From positions 69,319,492 to 69,383,491 of the forward strand of contig NC_057867.1 in assembly GCF_019393635.1 (NCBI RefSeq): a stretch of 64,000 nt of DNA. The letters are read 5' to 3'. The notes below the pieces were generated by a model, which saw only the letters and a program-made list of their open reading frames with translations, was not told the DNA's origin and searched no databases. The position numbers and the translations under genes are program-made. The stretch's first letter is position 1. Every line of letters begins with the position of its first letter. Below are positions 50,901 through 61,208 of the stretch, one piece after another. The DNA is from Dromiciops gliroides. Lineage: Eukaryota; Chordata; Mammalia; Microbiotheria; Microbiotheriidae.

Positions 50901-53900
50901 TTTGTACCTGTTTCCAAAAAGGATTTCTCTCATGTCTTCATTATTCATGCTCTCTTTCTGTCTACTCCAGACTCTCATTTTCTTATTCATGACCACTACA
51001 ATTATCTTCTATCTTTTTTCTGTATTCCTTATTCAGTCAAAACTTCCAAGGTATACATTCTAGGCTTTCCTTCTGGGCAGTTTTTGCCATGGATTTCTGT
51101 TTTCCATTGTGCCTCACTTCTAGAACATTGCCAATTATTGCATGTGTCAGAGAGGATACTGACCCATGGTAGGGCCTCTCCCACAACATGTCCTTGATTA
51201 TTCAGCCCATCACTCATCTCCACCCTCCTTTGATTACCTTTTTCCCCACATTTTCCTCAAAACTTTACTCCTTGGGTCAGTATTTTCTCAATCCGCCAAG
51301 TGCCAACTGCCCCCAAGGGTTTCCTGATATAGGATGAGTAGACTTTTCAAGCACCAAATCCCCTAGGCTACACCCAGTGTAAAGTCCCACAGACCACTGC
51401 TCTTCACCCACAAGAGTATTAATCACTGGAACCCTCCCTATATCTCCTTATACTGCTAAAGTAAGGTCACTTTCTTTTCCCACTTTTTAATGTTCCTCCC
51501 CTCCTCAACGCCTACTCCCCTGTAGGCTCTTTCCTTTTTGAGACTACAGGGGTTGCTTTCTTTTCATTGTCAGCTCTTGATTTGACCCTGGAGCATTGTA
51601 CACTTCAATATCCTCCTGCTCTCCCCCCTTTGTGTACTCTCCCATGATGTAATGTAGTTCCACCAAAAGCATTGATTCACAAGGTGTTGCCAGGTTCTAT
51701 TGGTAATGCTACTCTCCACCTTCACTGTTACTTCTACCAGATTTCTACCTTCATCCCTGTCTCCTTGTATACATTTAGAAAAAAGCATCTTACTAGTCTC
51801 TCTCTTGTCACTGTTACTGTTGTTATCCTTGTCTGCTGAATTTATCTATACTTCCCACATGTGTGTTGTTTGGGATGTTTGAGAATCAAATAATCTCTTC
51901 AATTCTGGTTTTCATTAAAAATGTTTTGAACACCTTTTTATTACTGAACATTCATCTTTTTTTCATATATGGTTAAACTCAAATTTGCAGGGAAGGTTAC
52001 TGTGGGCTGCATCCTGAGCTCCATTGCTCTTAAGAACACATTATTCCATTCCCTTCTACATTTTCTAGTGGGTACAGAATAATCTTGTATTATTTGAATT
52101 TCTTTTTCTTTATATTTGCATTTCCACTTTATTGTTCTCTCTTATTTCTTTAGTAAGGCTTGCCATCGAAGATTCCAGTTTTCCTGTTCTGCTCATGTTT
52201 TTTGCTGCATAGTCCACTTATGAACATCATGTTGTAGTTCCATGTTTTCCTCATTTTCCACAGAGTCCTCCATCTCATTGTGTTGGATAATTTTCCTTTG
52301 TTTTGCAGTATTTATTTGTAGATGCCTGAACTCACTTACTAGATCTGGAGACCATTATTTCCTTCTGTTGTTACTAATTTTCCTGTTGAATTATCTGCTT
52401 ATGTTCAAGGGCTTTGAATTTTATTACAGAGTCTTTGGTAATTTCAGTCTTTTTCCCTCCCCTGTTGCTCACTTTCAGACTCTCTCTCCTCTGATTGTAG
52501 TTTCCTTGGAGGTTGCATCTCAAGGCGTCTCAGCCTCCTCACATGCTTGGCAGTTCATAGTTCACCAGCCTAGACCTCTGCTCCAAGTGACTTTTGAGGA
52601 GTTAGAATTGGCTCTAACTGGATGCTATATTCTTTCCCTCAGGATTAGTGGAATGCTACACCCCTGCCCCCCATTACAGTGTCCTGTCCTGGTATCCTGT
52701 GCTGCTCCCTCTGTTCCTTAGTTCTTTGTACTGGCACTGACAGTTTGGAACTTTGCAGTACTGGTGTTCAGGGTTGACCACCCATCCCTGGCACTTCAGA
52801 GCTTTGCAGCACTGGTGCTACAGAGTTTTAGCTCCCTGCAGGATTTTGCTCTTGAAGGGCTTTGGCCATGCTAGCTGTCTGCTGCAGCCTGAGCAAAATT
52901 CTACAGCCTGGAGCTGGGGCCTCCATGACACTGGAAAGAGGTGGGGGGTGGGAAAGGGGGGGGGAAGGGTGGGGCTGGGGCTGGGTTTTGATGTAAGCCT
53001 GTGTCCTTGGTTCTGCTAGTGCATCTTTGCTGCTGGTAGCTTGGGAGGTAGGGGAGGAGTGCTGAGTGATCTCAGGGTCAGTGAGAGTCAGTTCATGTTT
53101 TTTTTTAACGTTTTGGATTTTGGATGCCCTAGGCCATAGAGACAGCTGAAGTTGTTTTATTTTTGCTGCATAATTCCTATTTTGGAGAGGTTTTTGAAGT
53201 AAGGGGGATCAGAGAAAATGGCTTTTCCTCCATTTTGTTGGTCACATGACCTAGAGACTTGCAAGGACAGTCCTAGACAGGGTTTGCTCCTGACTAGGCA
53301 GGACTGAGCAGGAGTAGGGTTTCAGGGGTCACTTCTTCCTGGCCTGTCCTAAGAGTCCTGGATCTTCAACATTTGGCATCCCAAGTTTCTTAAAGGTGAC
53401 TGCCTCCAAACTAGAAATGTGGACATGACTTATCAGTTTTTCCCTGGTTTCTGTGACTTAAACTGTAGTTACCCAGAATACCTATTTCAGGCCTCAGGGG
53501 AATACCATCCATAATTCTAATTATATTTTCTTTCTTTTCTTCCTTCCTTCCTTCCTTCCTTCCTTCCTTCCTTCCTTCCTTCCTTCCTTCCTTCCTTCCT
53601 TCCTTCCTTCCTTCCTTCCTTCCTTCCTTCCTTCCTTTCTTCCTTTCTTCCTTTCTTCCTTTCTTTCTTCCTTTCTTTCTTTTTAGTGAGGCAGTTGGAG
53701 TTAAGTGACTTGCCCAGGGTCACACAGCTAGTAAGTGTTAAGTGTCTGAGGATGGATTTGAACTCAGGTCCTCCTGACTCCAGGGCCGGTGCTTTATCAA
53801 CTGCACTACCTAGCTGCCCCATTCTAGTTATATTTTCAAAATTTGGAGCAAAGCAAAGCAAAAATCAAATCAAATCAAATCAAATTCTTTCATGAGAGAG

Positions 53901-56900
53901 GCAGCAGATTGTGGTAGAATGAATAGGGCCTGCCTTGTGTGACCTCAGGCAGTTACTTGACCTCTCTGCCTTGAGTTTTCTTAGCTTTGAAATAGGAGGA
54001 TGTCTAAGGTCCTTTCCAGCTCGAAAAAAAATGACCAAAGCCTTGAAGAATTTAATTAGCCTTAGCTTTTAAAATATTTATCACCAATCCTTAGAATTCT
54101 CATTTAGCTTAATTTCCGCATAAAAATAAGTTTTATTGATGCCTTTTGCTTTTGCATCATGGTCATAGTCACAATTACTTCTTGCAATACAACCCTCCCC
54201 CTTCCCCACCTTGGAATTGAAGTTCACTGTGTAACAGAGAAAACCAGTTAAGTCAAAATGCAGTCACTTTCTCTGACAGTATATGCGACATTGCATTCTC
54301 ATAGGCCCCTGCCTCTTTGCTGAGAGAAGAAATGTCCATTGCTTGCGACTGACACTGGTCTTCATCTCATTCAGAATTAGGTTTCCTAACACTGCTGTTG
54401 TTACCCTTTATACTTACCTCCCATTTGTGACCACTGACTCTCTGCTCACTTCCCACCTCTTCTTTCTTCCTTTTTGGAAATGTAGGTGTCCTCGTGCTGA
54501 CCTTTTTTGTGAATAAATGTCATGTGAACACGGTCACCAGAAAGGACCAGTTCATTATCGCCTATGGAGGATTGAGGGGGGCTATCTGCTTCTCCCTTGT
54601 TTTTCTCCTCCCGAACTTTCCCCGGAAGAAGCTCTTCATTGCAGCGACCACCGTGGTGATCCTCTTCACAGTCTTTGTACAGGTAAATATGGCTTCAGGA
54701 GGAAAGGAGAGGGTGGCAATAGCCTTCTGCCTGAGCACTGGACTGGATGTGAAAACAACCCATTATGACATGCACTGGCAAGTCTGACATGGCATTGATT
54801 TATCAGCAAATCTATTAGGCAGAGACGTAACTTGGAATTCTTGTACCTGACACAAGGGGTCTCTTGGTGGGACGGGGAGTCTCATGGTGGGGTGTCTCAT
54901 CTGAGCTGGGGCCTTTGGAAGTTCTAAGATACCGTAGGTGCTGAAGGACTGGCCAGTGCTTTTTTGGTACTGAGAGAGCCTGGAGGAGGGTCAGGAATCT
55001 TGTGCCCCAGGCCCAGGTGGCAGCCACAGTGGGCTGGCCTGGGTGCAGATGAATATGGCCATGGCTGGGGAACAAGTTCTCACTAGAGTTGTGTTGTGGG
55101 TATCCTCTTCATTTGGGTTTCCTGGGCCCAAGGGCCCACCAACCCACCCTAGGCACATCTCTGCAATCAAGAAGCAGGAGGCTGTGAGCCTTGCTGAATT
55201 GCTTGACATTTCTAGTTGTCAAATCTTCAACTTCAGCTACTTCAAACAAAAGGTCTCTGCAGCGTTGGGGAAGTGGGAGAAGGTCTGTGTGTTTTGCTAT
55301 TTTTCAGTCATTTTCAGTCGTGTCTCACTCTCTGTGACCCCTTTTGGGGTTTTCTTGGCAGAGATCCTAGAATGGTTTGCCATTTTCCTCTCTAGCTCAT
55401 TGTACAGAGGAGGAAACTGAGGCAAGCAGTGTTAAATGACTTGGCCAGGGTCATACAATGAGTAAGTATCTGAGGCCAGATTGGAACTCAGGAAGAAGAG
55501 TCTTCCTGACTCCAGGCTTGTCACTATCCACTGCACTACCTACCTATAACAGAATACAGTTAGTTATATATTTTGAAGCTGTCTGGGGGCCTGCCTTGTC
55601 TCACATTCTCTTTTTCCCCTTTTTTTGCGGGGCAATGGGGGTTAAGTGACTTGCCCAGGATCACACAGCTAGTAAGTGTCAAGTGTCTGAGGCTGGATTT
55701 GAACTCAGGTCCTCCTGAATCCAGGGCTGGTGCTTTATCCACTGCGCCACCTAGCTGCTCCACCCCCTTGTCTCATTTTTTAACCTGTATTCCCTAGGTC
55801 ACTGTCAACTCCAACCACCTGAGTTGGTACTGTACTGATGACTCTAAAATTTGAGAGGGATGGCCAAAATCTTCCTTATTCTCCAAGTGTCACTGTATTT
55901 ACAACTTTTTCTAAAACCTTTGACTTTGAGGCTCTTTGTGGCCACTGAGAGCAGTGAGAAGAGCATTCATTTGGGGGGCTAGTGTGCTAGACTTGGAGTC
56001 AGATACCTGCTGGCTGGGTGGCCGTAGGCAAGTCTCAAGCTCTGTCAGCCTCAGTTTCTTCATCTGTAAAATGGAGATAACAGTAGCACCCACCTTCCAG
56101 GGTTGTTTTCTTTTTCTTTTCTCTTTTTTTGGTGAGGCAATTGGGGTTAAGTGACTTGCCCAGGGTCACAGAGCCAGTAAGTGATAAGCGTCTGAGGTCC
56201 TTTGAACTCAGGTCCTCCTGACTCCAGGGCTGGTGCTCTATCCACTGCACCATCTAGCTGCCCCCCAGGGTTGTTTTCAAAGTATTTTCCAGACCATAAC
56301 ATGCTATTTAAATGCCCCCAACCTGTCTCTGCCACTTAACAGCTGCACTCATCTTCACTGCAAAGCCCCCATTTTTATTTTTGGTTAATGGTGTTGGTTA
56401 AGCTCCAACATTTATTTTCTTGCCATTTAAAAATCCATTTTAATTAAGCCTTCAGAAAATCACATTTGATTTAACTAAGCTTTACCCAGCTTTCACTTTA
56501 ATAGATGCTTTTAACAGAAGAATACTGGTTTGAAACCACCGTGATTTTCAAGAATTCATTTCCATTTCCATGTGATCCGCTTCTCTCTGCTTGTGACTTT
56601 AATCACATCTGTATATTATCCATAGAGAGGCTGCACTGGACCGGCCTCGCATGGCTGAAAGCACAGGGTCGGTTGCCCCCAAATGTCCTGAAGAACAGTC
56701 GCTCTTTGTTTGGAAACTGGGTCTCCAAAACATGGAAAGTAGGCATTGGGCTCCCATTCTCTCGCCTTGTGCCGCTGTATCTTTTGTCTCCTTTTCTTCT
56801 CTTTGGTCCAGAGGTTGAGCCGGCAGCAGCTGAAGGCTGTGTCATTCCACCACCATCTAGTGGCTGAAGTATTCCTAGGATTCATCATTTTCCCCAAGAT

Positions 56901-59900
56901 TTAAATGGCATGGCAGGGAAGGTCCAAAGCAGTGCTCTCCCGCAGGAAAGGGACCACAATGGAGCCAATGCTGAGCTTGGAGGAAGGAGAGCCCATGTTC
57001 AGATTGTTTGATGCTCTGGATTCCCATGGAAGCTTGGCATTGGGCTCCTAAGCCTCAGCTGTTTCTTCACTCTGAACCTCAGACCATCTTCTAGGACTTA
57101 TTCACTAATTCCTGGGCTTCTGGGGATCTACCCTAGAGGAAGGGATTTCATTTGTCTGATAATATTACTGATGATATCATAGACCCCATATTTCCCATGG
57201 GGTGATATAATTACCCTCCTGTTTGCCCTCTTGTAATTCTGACAAATGTCCTAATATATAGTGATAGTAGGTGAAGCAGATTTAGGAATCATGATTCAGT
57301 TTTCCCCATCCAAAAATGGGGAGCCAACAGTGGTATAATAGCATGCCCCCTGGATTTAGAGCCAGAGGACCTGGATTCAAATCCTGCCCCAGACACTTAA
57401 TGCCTCTGTGACTTTAAGAAAGTTGCTTAGTCTCTCTGTACCCCACTTTCTTCATCTGTAAAGTGAGGCCTTTAAACAATATGAACTGGATGATTTTAAG
57501 GCCCCGCCAACTCAACTGATGGGCCTGTAATATTTGTGCCCCTACGAGAATCCCTGGTTATCCCAGGGATTGTTCTCAGTTTCCCAATTTATAAAAGGGA
57601 GGAATACTGATGCATGCAACACATGCCCCCTGGGATGGAACCCATGACTCTGGCCTCCTTAGTAAGCCCCAGTGCTCACCAGCTGAGACAGACCTGAGTC
57701 AAAGGTTTCAGTCACCTCTGCTGACAACATTCACGCCCTCTGCTGGACAGAGTGCAGTGGTACCAAGTATGCAAATGAGGCTGAATTAAGAGCTCTTTGT
57801 TACTGAGTCTGGAGCATCTGAGAAGTGACCTTTTTGGTGTGTTCTTGATAGACTAATTTGTTAGATGAAGATTCTACTCTGCCCTTCCCCCCATTCCCGC
57901 CCCCTTCTCCCTCCTAAACTATCTGCACTGTTCATGTTCTCCCTTGACAGCTGTTGTTAACAATCAGTTGTTCCAACCATAAAAAGAGCACATAATAATT
58001 TTCCAAATGGCAAAATGATTTCAGTCGGCTCTCTTAATTGAAAGAATGTTTCTTCCCCCTTCCCCTGCAAGTTATTCAGAATCACTGGCATAGTACTGTG
58101 TGGCTATTTTGACTTGATTCTTTTGACTAATCCTTCAGTATTTACAAATGGGGATATAGTCCCAAAGTGAAATTGAGTTTCTCTGGACCAGCAGAATGCT
58201 TTGGTGGACCCTTGATTTCCAAGCCCAGGAGCAGCTGGGAAGTACTTACCTCCTGTTTTCTTCTGAGTTTTCTTAGAGTCCTTTCCTAGGTCTGTGAAGA
58301 GGACAAAGTCGGGTGCGTGTAGTTCCGATGGCAGGAGCCTGCTTCAAGTCTTTCCCCATTGCAGTCTGTTCTCCCCTCATATACCAAAGCACAGATCTGA
58401 CCATGTTGCTCCTCTACTCCAGAAACTACAATGGCTCCCTGTTACCTCCAGGATCAAATATTAAATCATCTGTTTGCCTATTGAAGGCATTCACAGTCTG
58501 GCCCCTTCCTACCTTTCCAGTGTGATCCTGGCCTGCTTGTTGGTCCTTGCACATACCACTCCATCTCCAGACTCTGCCATGGCCAGAATACCATCCTTCC
58601 TTGCCTCTACCTCCTGGCTTCCTTCAGGATTTCCTTCTCCCCACCATCTCCTCCAGCACTTCCCTATGAAATTCTCTTTCTTTTTTCCTGTAGGTGTATA
58701 GTTGTTTGCATGCTTTCTCTCCTATTAGATTTGGAGTTCCTTGAGAGCAGGGACTGGGTTTTGCCTTTCTTTGTATTCTTTGTGATTAACAAAGTGTCTG
58801 AAACATAGGAGACACTTAGTAAATACCTGTTGATGAAGAGGAGGAAGAGCAAGAGCTTGGCTGCCCATTGGCAGTAGTTTGGCATATTCATCCCAGTGCC
58901 AAAACTATGGGTCTTTGAGTTCCATTCACTTCAGTTCAACAAACATTTATGTCACCTACTCTTCCTACTATTAGGTTGCTACTGTGTATGCGGCACCGTG
59001 GGAGGCAACATATGCAGACTATCCTTCATTACTGCAGCGCTCCCTCCCCCTTCTCGCCTCCGTCTCTTGGAATAATCCCCAGATCTGTTCAGGGGGCTAT
59101 GTCCTCCAAGAAGCCTTCCTGCACCATCACATGTTCCTGCTTTCTCCCTTCCTCAAAGGTCATGACTCTGTTTACACATTGCATACAGGGCCCTGACACA
59201 GGCCTGCTCTCTAAGATCCAGCATTCCAATGGAGACCCTGCTCTTTAAAGCACTTCTTTCCACGTTTGAATGGATGTTAACATTTTCCTCTCCTGAGGTC
59301 CCTGGTTTTTTGTCATTGTTAGGAGGCAGCTTGAGATGCGACAAGACAGTGTCTTGTGAGATAACCTTTAATCTATCATAGTATCCTCGATCTTAAGTTC
59401 AAAGGAATCCAGAAGTCATCTTTAATGTTACAGATGAAGTAACTGAGGCCCAGAGAGAAGGATCTGGCCTAAGGTCACACAGCTAGTAAGTACAGCTAAA
59501 TCCAGATTAGTGAGACTCAGGAATCTAATGAAGTGGTCACATTATTTGAATTCACACTACATATTTCCATTGGGCTGGAACCAGTTAATATAATTTACAT
59601 AATTATAACTTTGAATAGTGAAGATTTAGATAGCAGAGGTGAGATTTGAACCCAGATCCAGATGTCATAGTCATTGCCCTCTCCCTCTGAGTCACATTAT
59701 TTCAATCAGTGGTGATGATCATTTGGTCGATGTTGCTAATCATGAGAGGATAGTCATAGAGTCATTGACCGCAGGGGTCATCCAGCTCAGCCACCATATT
59801 TTACAGATGATGAAACTGAGGCCAGTTATCCAAAGTGATTTGGCTAAGGTCACTCAAGAAGTCAGAGGCCGAACTGAGGCTGAAGCCCAGGTTCTCTGAC

Positions 59901-61155
59901 TCCTTATAGCTTGAGTTCTTTTCCCACTATAACCCACAGGCTCCCTAGCCCCTTGCCTGGACAGCTGCCATCTCATTAGCATTGCATAGGGACAGTCAAG
60001 TTTGTGTCCTTAGGAAGTCAGTTAATAAGAAAATCAGTTTAGAGACCAGACAGAGAGAGGTCTAGCCTTTCTGTGTTACTGAAGGAAAATGCCCCTCACC
60101 TTGAAAACTGACCACTTGGACACAAATTGTAAGTCTTCATTTGTAATAATGCCATGCTCTGCTCTGAGAACATTTGATTTCCACACCCGGGATTGGTATC
60201 CATCCAGACTCACCCGTGGAACTAAGCTAAAATGCCTGTGTGCAAACCATTTGGCTTGGACCCATGTGAGTGGTAAAATCAAGTCCATTTTTTATAGCAG
60301 CTCCCACCACAGCAGTAAGTTTGCAAGTGAGAGGCAGTGTGGAGTGACTCATGAGCGGAGAGAGAGTGGCCTTGTCACTAGGGAGGCCTGGGGTTGAACC
60401 CCCCATCCAACACGAACTGGTTGGAGGAGTTGCCAGGCCTTTCAGGGTACCAGGCAATTCTCTAAGACCTTAGTTACAGAGGAGCTGCTAATCAGCTTAG
60501 ATGGGAGTAGTCCCCATACTGAGAGTTCCCTTTAACTACGAGGCTACACTCCCACCACCAGACAATGGTGTCTGATCTATGGGCTTCCTTCCATGGCAGA
60601 GAAGATGCTAATGACAAAATGATGGGCTTACTAACATCCCTGGCAGAATTTGAATTGGGGCAGAAGATTCTTTGGGGACAGCTAGGTGGCACTGCAAGTA
60701 GATAGAGCACTGGGCCTAGAGTCAGGAAGACTCATCTTCCTGAGTTCATATCTGGTCCCAGACACTTACTGGCTGTGTGACCCTGGGCAAGCCACTGCAC
60801 CCTGTTTGCCTCAGTTTCCTCATCTGTAAAATGAATTGGGGAAGGAAGTGGCAAGCCACTCCAGTATCTTTGCCAAGAAAACCCCAAATGGGGTCACAGA
60901 CAGTCAGACTGGACTGAAAATGACTGAACAGCAGCAGAAGACTCTTGATATTCTGAAGCCTTGATTCCTTTCTTTTACCCTGTAAACTTCAGGTGATATT
61001 TATCAACTTTTCATGGGTTTCACTGACTTCCATAGCTTATGATACCATCATGTCCCCAGCCCTTGTCCATGGTATTCAGTTGTGCCTGCCTCGCTCCCAA
61101 ATGCCATCCTTGTGGATTTTCTGCTTCTATCCAGGGTTCCATTCAGGGTCCAGCT

Positions 61156-61208
<53 letters not shown>

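Larger units (their letters stand above)
45174..54485 (+). other. Intron 4 (9312 bp)
   Basis: Between gtatgg and ...gtag. Besides listed elements, 46550-46990 and 50810-51880 contain no recognised repeat or gene; the first is a candidate for conserved non-coding sequence. Confidence 0.85.

Noticed and set aside
52242..52721. 159-codon plus-strand open frame with hydrophobic stretches
   Set aside because: Antisense to a probable L1 ORF1 and 5' region; no family resemblance.
53533..53683. CRISPR-like array
   Set aside because: Four-base tandem repeat without unique spacers, in a vertebrate intron.
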